Origin: Neisseria subflava
GTDB lineage: Bacteria; Pseudomonadota; Gammaproteobacteria; Burkholderiales; Neisseriaceae
Assembly: GCF_024205705.1 (NCBI RefSeq)
Contig: NZ_CP073115.1
Span: 1-64,000 of the forward strand
Reading direction: 5' to 3'
Length of the DNA stretch: 64,000 nucleotides
Below the pieces are notes generated by a model that was given only the letters and a program-made list of their open reading frames with translations, was not told where the DNA came from and did not search any database. A program made the position numbers and the translations under genes. Position 1 is the first letter of the stretch. Each line of letters starts with the position of its first letter. Positions 1 through 10,549 of this stretch are shown here, in pieces.

Positions 1-87
1 GACAGGACAAAGCCGCGCAACAGGCGTTTTTTGCGCTTTGCGGGCGGGCTGTTCAGACGGCGTGGAAGTGTTTGCAGTATCGGTCAT
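1..87 (-). CDS. tamB: TamB-like translocation/assembly protein, 5' end only
   Basis: The first 29 codons of a minus-strand gene that leaves the window at base 1. The ATG is at 87-85 and the peptide begins MTDTANTSTPSEQPARK, a short polar cytoplasmic lead followed by basic residues, as expected ahead of the single N-terminal membrane anchor of TamB. The assignment rests mainly on position: it lies 80 bases downstream of tamA on the same strand, and the two genes are commonly adjacent. TamB is an inner-membrane-anchored periplasmic protein working with TamA in outer-membrane protein or lipid traffic. An uptake core is embedded in codons 13-15 (ACG CCG TCT GAA). Only the start is visible, so the identity is an inference. 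Confidence 0.5.
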   Translation of the reverse strand, partial: MTDTANTSTPSEQPARKAQKTPVARLCPV

Positions 88-110
88 GATATTTTTCTGT
101 TTGTCTGTTG

Positions 111-143
111 TTCAGACGGCCTGAAATGGCTGAGGCCGTCTGA
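111..143. terminator. Inverted DUS pair between tamA and tamB
   Basis: TTCAGACGGCCT and AGGCCGTCTGAA face each other across a 9-base loop. Such inverted uptake-sequence pairs form a stem of at least 12 bp. Here it sits inside a probable two-gene operon and may attenuate transcription into tamB. Confidence 0.6.
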
Positions 144-166
144 AAGAACGGATGGTGAGTATGTTG

Positions 167-1988
167 TTAAAACCTTGTGCCCAAGCTGATGTGCCAGCGG
201 ATTTTTTGTCGTGATGGCCGTAGGCAATATCGAAGGAGAACGGCGCAACCGGGCTGAACCAGCGCACGCGCCAACCAGTACCGTTTTAAGGTCATGTGTT
301 TGAAGTTGCTCGCCGCATCGCCGACATCGTGGAAGATGGCGCCGGAGAAGCTCTTGTAACTGGAATTGATATTCGAGCTGCCGACCACCAAGGCGCGTTG
401 CGGCAAGACGGAGCCGTTGGGCCGGCCAAGCCGATGCTGTCGAGTTCGTAACCCGTACGGAAGTCGCGCCGCCGGTACGGAACATCAGGCTGGACGGTAC
501 TTCTTCGCCCTTCGCGGGCATAAACGTAGCCTGCCTGTCCGCGTACGATGAATGTACCGAGTTTTTTGTTTTCAGCGTGAAGAAATAGCCTGCCCGTGCC
601 GTGGCGCGTGCCATTTGGTGGAGGAAAGGAATTTGCCCAAAGTTGTCCCGATTTTACCGTCGAGGTAGTAGCCGTTTTGAGGGTGTAGCTCGGTTTCGAT
701 GTTTTGCCGTTTCCATGAGGCGGTCAGCATGGTGGCATGGCTTCGACCCAAATCGTAGCTGGTGTCGGGGACTTTGCGGTCTTCGGTAATGAATTCGAGG
801 CGAAGCGGGCATCAATATTGTTGCGGTCGCGGACGTACCAATACCGCTGGTCAGGGGCGCGTTTTTCAAGGTTTTGCGTGGTCGAGCGGTTGTAGGAAAC
901 GTTGCTGGTCCAGTAGTTGCCGCGGTGTTGCGCGGTTGCTGATACCGGCGGCCAGCGTGTCTCGTATTTGCCATGTCCCAAACAACCGAGCCGATGTAGC
1001 CCTTGTTAAAGAGGTTGTAATAGTCGTAGGCGATGCGGCCGCCGATTCCGTATTCGGAGTCGTAGCGGATACCGGTTTCCCAGTTTGTGGCGTTTGACTT
1101 CGGTCACGTTGATTTTGACGGGAACGCGTCGCCTTGCAGTTTGATCGAAGTCGGCTTGTACGGATGCGCCGGAATAGTGGCCGTTTTGCTCGAGCGCCTG
1201 TTGCAGGTCGAGGATTTTGTCCAAGTCGTAAGGCGAACCGGGTTGGAAGCGCGCCATGCCGGAAACCACGCTCTCAGGGTAGCGGCGTGTGCCGGTTATT
1301 TGGAAATCGCCGAAGTAAATGGGGCGGTTGCTTTCCACGATGACGTTCAAGTCGGCTTTTTGCGTATTGGGATTGATGGTGCTTGGGTGGTAGTGAGTTT
1401 TGCCAAAGGTATTTTTGCGTGTTACCGCGCTGAGACGGAGGTTTACTCGCACTCCAGCCATCTTGGTCGAAGTTTTCGCCAACGGGCTGTGCCAGTTTTC
1501 CATCGCATTTTGGTAGTATTCGGCCAAGTTGTCGTCATTCAATACGGTCGCCGAGGATGGCCAGCTGACGTTGTCGACTTTGGTGCGCGGGCCGGGGGTG
1601 ACGTTGACGGTGTAGCTCTCGCCGTGGTCTTGAATATTGACGTTTGCTGTTGAAGTAGCCTTTGGTCCGGAGCATGGTTTTGACGTTGTCGGGAGCCTCT
1701 TCGGCGAGGAAGCCGACCTGCTCTTTGTCCAGCTCTTCTTCCTGCTGCTGGGTAATCAGCGGCAGGTATTCTTCAAGCATTTCTTTGATTTCGCTGTCTT
1801 GGGTGTCGATTTTGACGGGAATTTGGGCTTGAGTTTGCCTGTTTGGTCGTCTTTGGGCTGCTTGGGCATTTCGGATTCGGGAACAGCTTCGTAGTCTTCC
1901 GCTTTGGGAACGGAAGTATCTATGCCAACGCGTGTCCGTAGGCGAGCGCCAATGATGCAAATAAAACAGGGTAGGTCAGTTTGGTCAT
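167..1988 (-). pseudogene. tamA: TamA, Omp85-family outer-membrane assembly protein, multiply frameshifted
   Basis: About 607 codons' worth of sequence, the normal TamA length, scattered over all three minus frames. The start is the ATG at 1988-1986: a signal peptide MTKLTYPVLFASLALAYGHA is followed at once by a frameshift. Recognisable pieces then appear in order: an acidic/Lys linker (about 1760-1930), POTRA-like segments (about 1010-1750, e.g. FRPIYFGDFQITGTRRY-like text), and the barrel. The C-terminus reads SLGTRF then TAA at 169-167, with the terminal Phe of outer-membrane barrels, and inserting one base after AAATCCGCTGG restores the frame there. TamA is the outer-membrane half of the TamAB machine. 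At least seven shifts are needed to read it through. I regard these as sequencing deletions, because neighbouring essential prfB shows the same pattern. Family call is solid; functional state is uncertain. Confidence 0.75.
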
Positions 1989-2430
1989 GATGTGTGTTCG
2001 ACAGCGACAATTCTTCAGTTTGGGGATTTTAACATTATTTCTGCAAGCTTTCAGGCTATGGTTATAAACGGAAATTTAGCGCGATGACGTTAAAAATGTG
2101 GCTTAAAGGGCGGATTTTGGTTTGTTTCTATCTGATTGTAATAGTTATGTTTTGTGTTTTGACTGATGAAGTTGCCTTTGTATTCGGCCTTATGGCGCAG
2201 ATTTCAGGCCGTCTGAAAGCAAGATATAGAGAAGTAAAGCAACGGTATGGGCATACTTTAAAGTAGGGTTTGAGCAGTTTTACCGTATTTTTGGCATAAA
2301 GTGCCAACGTGCCATAAATGTTAAATTTTAATGCTGGTTTTTGTGAGGTGTGCATGAAAACCTCGCCGACAAATGATTTTTTATTTAGAATGTAGACTTT
2401 TTAACATATCTTAAATTGTGAAGGAACGGA
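1989..2430. other. Intergenic region between divergent tamA and sstT
   Basis: About 440 AT-rich bases separating divergent genes, so promoters for both should lie here. A single DUS (AGGCCGTCTGAA) is at 2207-2218. A short plus-strand open frame at 2084-2266 has no family resemblance and I do not call it a gene. I could not identify a convincing promoter for either gene. Confidence 0.4.
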
Positions 2431-3644
2431 TATGGCAAGTGGCAATCCGATTTGAACGCGCTAATCGCGTCAGCCTGGTGGCGCAAATCGCCATCGGCTT
2501 GGTTTTAGGTATTATTGTGGGTGCAGTTTCACCGCAAGTCGGTATCAGCGCAGGACTGCTGGGCAGCCTGTTTGTCGGTGCGCTTAAGGCTATCGCGCCG
2601 ATTTTGGTATTTGTTTTGGTGACTGCCGCCATTGCGCAACACCAAAAAGGCAATCAGGCCCACATCAAACCGATTTTGATTTTGTATATTTTCGGTACGT
2701 TTGCCGCGGCCGTGGTGGCGGTTGTCGCCAGTATGGCATTCCCGACCACGCTGATTCTGCGTGCAGCCGGCGATGTGTCCGTTGCGCCGCCTTCCGGCAT
2801 TGTCGAAGTTGAAAACGCTACTGATGAATTTGGTGGCCAACCCGATTAACGCGCTGGCCAATGCCAACTATATCGGCATTTGGCTTGGGCTTTGGTATTG
2901 GGCGCGCTTTGCGCCATCACGGTTCGGATACGACCCGCCAAGTGGCGGCCGACTTGGCCGATACCGTTTCGACGGTTGTGAAGTGGATTATCCGTTTTGC
3001 GCCGCTGGTATTTTCGGCTTGGTGTCTTCTACTATTGCGGAAACCGGTTTTGAAGCGCTTGCCGGCTATATGCAGCTGTTGGCCGTATTGCTCGGCTGTA
3101 TGCTGTTTATCGCTTTGGTGGTCAACCCGATTATTGTGTGGACGCAAATCCGCAGCAATCCTTTCCCGCTGTGTTTACCTGCCTGCGCGAAAGCGGCGTG
3201 TATGCCTTCTTCACCCGTTCTTCCGCCGCCAACATCCCTGTGAACATGGCATTGGCGAAAAAACTGGGTCTGCACGAAGATACTTACTCTATCTCCATTC
3301 CATTGGGTGCAACCATCAATATGGCTGGTGCGGCAATCACCATTACCGTTTTGGCGATGGCTGCGGCGCACACGCAAGGCATTACGGTTGACTTCGCCAC
3401 TGCCCTGCTGCTGAGCCTGGTGGCTACCGTCAGCGCGTGTGGCGCGTCCGTGTGGCCGGTGGTTGTTGCTGCTGATTCCTTTGGCGTGCAGCCTGTTCGT
3501 ATCGATAACGATGTGGCCATGCAGGTGGTTGCCGTCGGCTTCATTATCGGCGTGATTCAAGACTCTGCAGAAACTGCGTTGAACTCTTCCACCGACGTTT
3601 TGTTTACTGCCGCTGCCGATTTGGGTCGTCAACGTAAAGAGTGA
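2431..3644 (+). pseudogene. sstT: Na+/serine-threonine symporter SstT, frameshifted
   Basis: SstT imports serine and threonine with sodium across the inner membrane (dicarboxylate/amino acid:cation symporter family). The likely start is ATG 2431 (MASGNPI...) after GAAGGA. The frame breaks within ten codons and again near 2815, 2890-2900, 3000, 3165 and 3440. Characteristic family text is present across frames: RVSLVAQIAIGLVLGIIVG near the start, VFTCLRESGVYAFFTRSS, then ANIPVNMALAKKLG and SIPLGATINMAGAAITITV (the conserved substrate/Na+ site), and AMQVVAVGFIIGVIQDSAET at the end. The total span (about 404 codons) matches the family. Followed directly by a DUS-pair terminator. Breaks look like missing bases (for example TTTT read as TTT in codons 7-8), not ancient decay, because the text between them is intact. 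Confidence 0.85.
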
Positions 3645-3670
3645 TTTTAGGGTTAACCTAAATCCAACAA

Positions 3671-3700
3671 AGGCCGTCTGAAAAGTTTCAGACGGCCTTT
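3671..3700 (+). terminator. Inverted DUS terminator after sstT
   Basis: AGGCCGTCTGAAA and TTTCAGACGGCCT separated by a few bases and followed by TTT, 27 bases after the sstT stop. Confidence 0.75.
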
Positions 3701-3869
3701 GCTTTGGGTAAAGGAAAAGGGGTTTTAGATGGTCAAGCCGATAGATTGGTTTGGTCGGACTGACGGTATCGCTGTCATCAGTCGGATTTTTCCCGTAAAA
3801 TACAGTCTTGAATGTATTTGAACACCTCTTTTCAGACGGCCTGACCGTCTTATCACATTTGCAAAAACA

Positions 3870-5694
3870 ATGATTAAAAAAATATTCTCATGGTTCGAGT
3901 CCCGCATCGACCCTTATCCAGAAGCCGCGCCGAAAACGCCAGAAAAAGGGTTGTGCGGTTTATTTGGAGCAACATTGAAGGCGTGCGTAAATGGATCGCG
4001 TGTTGGCCGTGTTTACGGTCGGCGTCGGCATCATGGAAGCCTTGATGTTCCAGTTTATGGGCAAGGTGGTCGACTGGCTCGGCACTTATACGCCGCAAAC
4101 GCTTTTTGCTGAAAAAGGCCATGCATTAATCGGCATGATGGCCATGGTGGCATTTTTGCCGTTTGGACCTTTTTCGCGTCCAGTGTGCGCCTGCAAACCC
4201 TGCAAGCGTGTTCCCCATGCGCCTGCGCTGGAATTTCCACCGCCTGATGCTGGGTCAAAGCCTGGGCTTTTATCAGGACGAATTTGCAGGACGCGTGTCC
4301 GCCAAAGTGATGCAGACCGCGCTGGCGTTGCGCGTGTCGTGATGACCGTCGCCGATATGGTTGTGTATGTGCTGGTACTTCATCACTCCGGCGTGATTCT
4401 GTCCTCATTCGATGCCTGGCTTATCGTGCCGTTTATCTGCTGGATGATTGGATTCGCGATGATTATGCGTTTCCTGATTCCCAAGCTCGGCAGAACGCTG
4501 CGCGTCAGGCGATGCGCGCTCGCTGATGACCGGCCGTATTACCGACGCCTACTCCAATATGCCACCGTCAAACTTTTCTCCACGGCGCGCGCGAGGCCGC
4601 TTATGCCAAGCAGTCGATGGAAGAGTTTATGGTAACGTCCATGCCAATGCGTTTGGCAACGCTGCTGCACACCTGCAGCTTTATCGTCAACAGCTCGCTG
4701 ACCGTAGGCACGACCGCCTTGGGCATTTGGCTTGGTATCACGGCCAAGTCGGCGTAGGCGCGGTAGCCACCGCACGGCCATGGCATTGCGTGTGAACGGT
4801 TTGTCGCAATACATCATGTGGAGTCTGCCCGATTGTTTGAAAACATAGGTACCGTCAACGATGGCATGGCGACCCTGTCCAACCCCACACCATCCTCGAC
4901 AAACCGCAAGCCCTGCCGCTTAAAGTCACCGAGGCGAAATCAAGTTCGATCACGTCGATTTCTCCTACGAAGCAGGCAAACCGCTCCTCAACGGCTTTAA
5001 TCTGAACATCAAACCCGGCGAAAAAGTCGGCTTGATCGGTCGCAGCGGCGCGGGTAAATCCACCACGTCAACCTGCTCCTGCGCTTTTACGAACCGCAAA
5101 GCGGCACGATTTCGATTGACGGCCAAAACGTGGACAGCGTTACCCAAGAAAGTCTGCGCGCCCAATCGGTTGGTGACGCAAGATACCTCCCTGCTGCATC
5201 GCTCCGTCCGCGACAACATTATCTACGGCCGTCCCGATCGACCGAAGCCGAAATGATTTCTGCCGCCGAACGCGCCGAGGCCACCGGTTTTATTCCTAAC
5301 TTAAGCGATGCCAAAGGCCGACGTGGCTATGATGCACACGTTGGCGAACGCGGCGTGAAACTTTCCGGCGGCCAGCGCCAACGTATCGCCATCGCCCGCG
5401 TTATGCTCAAAGACGCGCCGATTCTATTGCTTGACGAAGCCACCAGCGCGCTCGACTCTGAAGTCGAAGCGCATCCAAGAAAGCTCGACAAAATGATGGA
5501 AGGCAAACCGTGATTGCCATCGCACACCGCCTCTCCACCATCGCCGCGATGGACCGCCTCATCGTCTTGGACAAGGCCGCATCATCGAAGAAGGCAGCCA
5601 CACCGAGTTGCTCGAGAACAAGGCCTGTAGCCAAACTTTGGGCGCACAAAGCGGCGGCTTCTTGAGTGAGCATGTTGAGTGGGAAAATAATTAA
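3870..5694 (+). pseudogene. ABC exporter, fused membrane-ATPase half transporter, frameshifted
   Basis: Spans about 608 codons, the usual size of an MsbA/MdlB-type half transporter. The start ATG at 3870 gives MIKKIFSWFESRIDPYPEA. An N-terminal membrane domain lies in about 3990-4800 (hydrophobic stretches such as VFTVGVGIMEALMFQFMG and WLIVPFICWMIGFAMIM). The ATPase domain follows: Walker A GRSGAGKSTT at 5038-5067, signature LSGGQRQRIAIAR at 5359-5397, Walker B ILLLDEATSALDSE at 5420-5461, and an H-loop IAIAHRLSTI read after a frameshift at about 5514-5540. TAA is at 5692-5694. At least eight frameshifts are needed. The substrate is not evident: lipid-linked, peptide and drug exporters all share this architecture. 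Followed by a DUS terminator. Confidence 0.8.
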
Positions 5695-5713
5695 ACGCTT
5701 TGAAAGAAGATAA

Positions 5714-5745
5714 AGGGCCGTCTGAAAATATTTTCAGACGGCCCT
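5714..5745 (+). terminator. Inverted DUS terminator after the ABC exporter
   Basis: AGGGCCGTCTGAAAA paired with TTTTCAGACGGCCCT, 20 bases after the stop. It may also serve the convergent LOG gene. Confidence 0.7.
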
Positions 5746-5805
5746 TTATTAATGAAGCAAAGGGCAGGTGGATAACCGCCCTTTTTCAGTTGAAACCTTA
5801 GTTTT

Positions 5806-6517
5806 TTACAGACCTAGCGACCAAGCATTTTGGTGTTCGGACAAATCTTCCAAGCGGTTTCGTAATGGGCGAAGATTTCTTCGATTATTTCGTTTCGTCG
5901 TCGATGGTGCGGATCAGTTCAAATCCTCTTCCAAATCAGGTTTCTGCCCAGCAACTGCTCACGTATCCAGTCCAACAGCCCTGCCCAAAATGCTTTGCCC
6001 ACTAAGATAATCGGGCGGTCGGGCGTTTTGCCGGTTTGCACCAAAGTCAGGCTTTCAACAATTCGTCCAATGTGCCGAAACCGCCGGCATGACGACATAC
6101 GCCACGGCGTGTTTGACGAACATGACTTTGCGCGGAAGAAGTGTTGGAATTTAATCGACAAATCTGATACGGATTGGCTTTTTGCTCGTGGCAACACATA
6201 TTCAGCCCCACGCCGGACTTGCTCCTGCAAACGCGCCTTTGTTGGCCGCTTCCATAATGCCGGACCGCCGCCGGAAATTACCGAAATCGGCATCTGACAG
6301 TTTGCGTGCCAAGCGCAATGTGAACGCGTAATCGGGATGGTTTCGGGCGTGCGCGCGCTGCCGTAAATGCTGACGGCGGCTGAATGGCGCGCAATTCTTC
6401 GCCGGCATCGACAAATTCGGAAATAATCTTCAATACATGATACGACTCGCGCGCCTGAATATCGCGGCGTGTTTCGTCGGGCAGCATGGGTTTGGGCAGT
6501 TTTTTGAGCAGGCTCAC
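5806..6517 (-). pseudogene. LOG-family protein (TIGR00730), probable nucleotide phosphoribohydrolase, frameshifted
   Basis: Members of this Rossmann-fold family hydrolyse nucleoside 5'-monophosphates to base and ribose phosphate. The start is GTG 6517-6515, preceded by GAAGGAAA. The N-terminus reads MSLLKKLPKPMLPDETRRD in one frame. ISGGGP and MEAANKGAFAG (nucleotide-binding region) lie near 6220-6300. The hallmark PGGFGTLDE motif near 6065-6095 can be restored only by adding one G to a GG run and one T to a TT run, which shows that the breaks are missing homopolymer bases. The C-terminal text SEHQNAWSLGL with TAA at 5808-5806 is in a third frame. Length after repair is about 238-240 residues, normal for the longer bacterial branch. 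Confidence 0.8.
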
Positions 6518-6655
6518 GGCTTTCCTTCGTGTTTTATGTGCAGTATTGTAACCCGAAAGAGGCGGGCCGTCTGAAAGTTGGGTTTCGGCGGCAAGTGTGC
6601 CTGCCACATTTCAAAAGCCCGTTACAATATCTGCTTTTATTTTTACAGCTTTGCC

Positions 6656-7362
6656 ATGCTTGATATTATCCACCGCGACAGCCGCACCATCGCCGTCAAC
6701 AAACCTGCCGGAATGCTGGTGCACCGAAGCTGGTTAGACAAACACGAAACCCGTTTTGCCGTGCAGACCCTGCGCGACCAAATCGGGCAGCACGTCATCC
6801 CGTCCACCGCCTCGACGCCCGACTTCCGGCGTTTTGCTGTTTGCCCTCGATACGGAAGCCACACGGTTATTGACGCAGCAGTTTGAAAACAAACCATCGA
6901 AAAAACTTATTGGGCGATTGTTCGCGTCATCTGCCTTCAGACGGCCTGATTGATTACGCCTCAAATATATGCCGACAAAATCGCCGAAGCGCAGACCGAA
7001 GCCACATTGCAGGAAGCGCAAACCACCTACCGTTGTCTGGCACAAACCGAGTTGCCGTTCCAGTCCGCCTGCGTTACCCGACCTCGCGTTATTCGTGGGC
7101 CGAACTCACGCCGTACACCGGCCGCAAACACCAACTCCGCCGCCATATGAAACACATTTTCCACCCCATCGTCGGCGATACCAACTACGGTGATTGCGCC
7201 AAAACCATGCCGTTGCCGAACATATCGCACGCAACGCCTGATGTTGCACGCGCGAAGCCTCAGTTTTCAAAGCATAGAAGACGGCAGCCGGATGACTGTA
7301 CAAGCGCAACAGACAACGACTGGCGGCTTTGGATGGAAAAATTTAAAACCGAGGCCGTCTGA
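6656..7362 (+). pseudogene. truC: tRNA pseudouridine synthase TruC, frameshifted
   Basis: RluA-superfamily enzyme that converts U65 in some tRNAs to pseudouridine. ATG at 6656 gives MLDIIHRDSRTIAVNKPAGM, then LVHRSWLDKHETRFAVQTLR, closely following TruC rather than RluA/C/D. The catalytic motif RLDRPTSGVLLFALD is split by a frameshift at about 6805 (seen as RPTSGVLLFALD at 6817-6852). A later conserved block SRYSWAELTPYTGRKHQLRRH (7092-7150) and IVGDTNYGD (7169-7195) are intact. The last codons are GAG GCC GTC TGA, so the stop codon is the uptake sequence itself. Repaired length is about 235-236 residues. Four or five single-base breaks, same quality pattern as the neighbours. Confidence 0.85.
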
Positions 7363-7392
7363 AAATCCAAACCGCACATTTTCAGACGGCCG
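7353..7392 (+). terminator. Inverted DUS terminator overlapping the truC stop
   Basis: GGCCGTCTGAAAA (containing the truC TGA) pairs with TTTTCAGACGGCC at 7380-7392 over a 14-base loop. Confidence 0.65.
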
Positions 7393-7457
7393 GTCATGGA
7401 AAAAACAGGCAAATCCCTTACAATACGCCCCTAAAATTTTGAAAGAACACAAGAATC

Positions 7458-8559
7458 ATGGAAGCCGAAGTAATCAACCAGCTTAACAACACCCTAAACG
7501 ACTTGGAGAAGCGCAGCGAAGACATCGCGTCTATATGGACTATCAAGGCAAAAAGACCGCCTTGAAGAAGTCGTCGGCCTCTCCGAAGACCCGGAACTCT
7601 GGAACGACCCCAAACGCGCCCAAGAAATCGGCAAAGAGCGCAAAATCCTCGAAGGCATCGTGTTGACCCTCGACAACATTGCCACAGGTATCGAAGACAA
7701 CCGAATGCTGATTGAAATGGCCGTCGAAGAAAACGACGAAGAAGGTTTCGCCGCCGTGCAGGAAGACGTGGCCGGTTTGGAAAAACAAATGGCCGACCTC
7801 GAGTTTAAACGAATGTTCAACCAGCCTGCCGACCCGAACAACTGCTTTATCGACATCACCGCAGGCGCGGGCGGTACCGAAGCGGAAGACTGGGCGGGTA
7901 TGTTGTTCCGTATGTACAGCCGCTACGCCGAGCGCAAAGGCTTCAAAATCGAAATCCTTGAGGAAGACGACGGCGAAATCGCGGGCATCAACCGCGCCAC
8001 CATCCGCGTGGAAGGCGAATACGCCTACGGCCTGCTGCGTACCGAAACCGGCGTTCACCGCCTGGTACGCTATTCGCCGTTTGACTCCAACAACAAACGC
8101 CATACGTCGTTCTCGTCCGTGTTCGTTTACCCCGAAATCGACGATTCCATCGAAATCGAAATCAACCCGGCCGATTTGCGTATCGACACTTACCGCGCTT
8201 CCGGTGCCGGCGGTCAGCACATTAACAAAACCGACTCCGCCGTGCGTATTACCCACGAGCCGACCGGTATCGTGGTTCAATGTCAAAACGACCGTTCGCA
8301 ACACGCCAACAAAGCCGCCGCGATGGAAATGTTGAAATCCAAACTGTACGAATTGGAAATGCGCAAACGCAACGAAGAGAAACAGGCATTGGAAGAAGGC
8401 AAATCCGATGTGGGTTGGGGCAGCCAAATCCGTTCGTACGTCTTGGATTCCTCACGCATCAAAGACTTGCGTACAGGCTACGAAGTCGGTAACACCAAAG
8501 CTGTATTGGACGGCGATTTGGACGGCTTCATCGAAGCCAGCCTGAAACAAGGCGTATAA
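7458..8559 (+). pseudogene. prfB: Peptide chain release factor 2 (RF2), two frameshifts near the 5' end
   Basis: RF2 recognises UGA and UAA stop codons on the ribosome. ATG at 7458 gives MEAEVINQLNNTLNDLEKRS. Two breaks follow, at about 7528 (ATC CGC read as ATCGC) and about 7552 (six A read as five in GGC AAA AAA GAC). From 7562 to 8559 the frame is open. The GGQ catalytic motif lies in ASGAGGQHINKTDSAVR, and the RF2-type codon-recognition region is present. Repaired length is 367 residues, normal. RF2 is essential where UGA stops are used, and many genes here end in TGA, so the breaks are almost certainly sequence errors. The common programmed +1 site (CTT TGA C) is not visible: the equivalent place reads TAT ATG GAC TAT. 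Confidence 0.9.
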
Positions 8560-8575
8560 ACCGTAAGAGATAAAC

Positions 8576-8603
8576 AGGCCGTCTGAAAGATTTCAGACGG
8601 CAT
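8576..8603 (+). terminator. Inverted DUS terminator after prfB
   Basis: AGGCCGTCTGAAA and TTTCAGACGGCAT. The right arm is the AT-type uptake 12-mer in reverse. T-run follows. Confidence 0.7.
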
Positions 8604-8649
8604 TTTTCAGTTTGAAAGAAACATTATTTTGCAAATATTAAAACATGTT

Positions 8650-8677
8650 TTGCAAATGCAAAGATTGGCGGTAATAT
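8650..8677 (+). promoter_or_regulatory. Possible promoter of the peptide transporter gene
   Basis: TTGCAA at 8650-8655 and TAATAT at 8672-8677 with a 16-base spacer, 80 bases upstream of the ATG. TTTTGCAAAT is repeated just upstream at 8625-8660. Weak evidence; by eye only. Confidence 0.3.
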
Positions 8678-8756
8678 ATAGTTTCTATAAAAATGATTGG
8701 TAGGTGCAATAGGCCGTCTGAAGCCTGAGCCTGTCTAATATATAGGAGAACTCATA

Positions 8757-10213
8757 ATGTCCGGTCAAAAGCCGTCTTCTGCCGAGAAAACTTTCTTCGG
8801 CCATCCTTTGCAATTATCCACCCTATTCCACATTGAGCTGTGGGAACGTTTTTCCTTCTACGGTATGCAGGGCATCCTGCTGATTTATCTGTATTACGCG
8901 CGAATCAAGGCGGTTTGGGTATGGATAAGGCTTTGGCCGGCGGTATCGTTGGCGCATACGGCGGCAGCGTTTACCTGTCCACTATTCTCGGCGCATGGTT
9001 GGCCGACCGCATTTGGGGCGCGGAGCGTACCCTGTTTATCGCCGGTATCGTCGTGATGACCGGCCATATTTTATTGGCGATTGTGCCGGGTTTGATGGGA
9101 TTGCTGCTGGGCTTGGTGTTTATCGCGCTGGGCAGCGGCGGCGTGAAATCGTCTGCCGGTTCGATGGTCGGTTCTTTGTATGAACGGGAAGACCTGCGCG
9201 AATTGCGTGATGCCGGTTTCTCTATTTTCTATATTTCCATCAATATCGGCGGTTTCTTAGGCCCTTTGTTGACCGGTATTTTGCAAGACAGAATGGGATT
9301 CCATTACGGTTTCGGCGCAGCGGCTGTCGGTATGGCGTTTGGCCTGCTGTGGTATTCGCGCGGCCGTAAAAACCTGCCGCATACGCCTGCTCCCAATCCG
9401 TTGCGCCCTGAAAAGGTACAGACTGCAATAGCTGTCGGTGTGTTGCTGGTTTTGGTGTTGGGCAGCGTGATTGCTTCCGGCGCGCTCAATCTTGAGAACT
9501 TTTCACGCTGGCTTTTGGGCGTGGTCATTATCACCGTTATCGCTTATTTTGCACGCCTGCTGGGCAGCAGCCAGGTTGAGGCAGCCAATAAACGTTACAT
9601 CATGGCCTATATTCCGCTGTTTTTGACTATTTGTATGTTCTGGGCGGTTTGGTTTCAGGTGTACACCGTTGCAACGGTTTATTTCGACGAAACGGTTGAC
9701 CGTACTTTCTCCGGCTTTACCGTACCTGTTTCATGGAAAGATTCGATACAGGCCATGTGGGTGGTTCTCTTTTCCGGCGTGATGGCGGCGGTGTGGACGA
9801 AAATGGGCAAACGCCAACCTAAAACACCGTTGAAGTTTGCACTGGCCATGTTGGTAACCGGCGTCTCTTATTTGTGTTTCATTCCGTATATTTCATCCGG
9901 AACCCCGATGCCGATTATCGTGTTTATGCTGGTGTTGCTGGCGATTACGATAGGCGAGTTGATGCTGTCGCCGATTTCGCTGTCGTTTTCCACTAAAATC
10001 GCACCGAGCATGTTTAAAACACAAATGGTTGCGTTGAATTTCTTAGCATTGTCCATCGGCTTTACCTTGGGCGGAGTGTTGTTTAAAGACTACTACAATG
10101 CTCAGTCGCCATTGGATTTCTACTGGATGCTGGCCACCATCGGCGCAGTAACCTGCGGTATCCTGTTGGTACTTACCCCGGTATTGAACCGTATGCTCAA
10201 AGGTGTCGATTGA
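8757..10213 (+). pseudogene. Proton-dependent peptide transporter (POT/PTR family), one frameshift
   Basis: Inner-membrane di/tripeptide:H+ symporter of the major facilitator superfamily. ATG at 8757 after TAGGAG gives MSGQKPSSAEKTFFGHP. The family signature ELWERFSFYGMQGILLIYLYY (ExxERFxxYG) is at 8833-8895. One base is missing at about 8900 (TACGCGGCGAAT would restore YYAANQGGLGM), after which a single frame runs to 10213 with about a dozen hydrophobic helices, the PTR2 segment NIGGFLGPLLTG, and WFQVYTVATVYFDE. Repaired length is about 485 residues, typical of DtpA/DtpB types. This is the last of the frameshifted genes in the first 10 kb. A DUS sits upstream (8711-8722) and a DUS terminator downstream. 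Confidence 0.85.
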
Positions 10214-10245
10214 TTTTTCTATTTCAAATAATGTGATGTAAATAC

Positions 10246-10280
10246 AGGCCGTCTGAAAAGAATCAGTTTTCAGACGGCCT
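10246..10280 (+). terminator. Inverted DUS terminator after the peptide transporter
   Basis: AGGCCGTCTGAAAA pairs with TTTTCAGACGGCCT over a short loop, 32 bases after the stop. Confidence 0.7.
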
Positions 10281-10549
10281 AATGTTTTTATTGAGGTTTG
10301 GAAAAGGGTAGTTTTCCATATTTTTGAAGTAAATCGGACAGGCAGAAAATCCGAATTAAATGATACATGATTAAACTGAAATTAAAATTGTGAAATATTA
10401 AATAAGAATAAGAATTGTTCTCATAACTTTATTGAATTTATTGAGGTTTTTTTGCTGATTTGCTGATATTTACCTTTAAATGGCTTTTGAAATTCGATAA
10501 AATGGTAATCTATTTTTAAGATTTGTCTGTCAACCAGTTAGGTACGACC
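10281..10549 (+). promoter_or_regulatory. AT-rich leader region of the nuo operon
   Basis: No gene. It must hold the nuo promoter. The best match by eye is TTTAAA then 17 bases then TAAAAT, about 45 bases upstream of the nuoA ATG. A TA-rich stretch around 10400-10425 with AGAATTGTTCT has some dyad symmetry and could bind a regulator, but it is a poor match to a Fur box. Confidence 0.3.

Noticed and set aside
2084..2266. 60-codon open frame with a hydrophobic start upstream of sstT
   Set aside because: It overlaps a DUS, has no ribosome-binding site and sits where the promoters of two divergent genes must be.
10395..10430. Possible Fur box upstream of nuoA
   Set aside because: The AT-rich dyad does not match the 19-bp consensus well enough; many such matches are expected in AT-rich sequence.
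10523..10549. Upstream TTG start for nuoA
   Set aside because: It adds nine residues with no family support; ATG 10550 gives the standard 118-residue protein.
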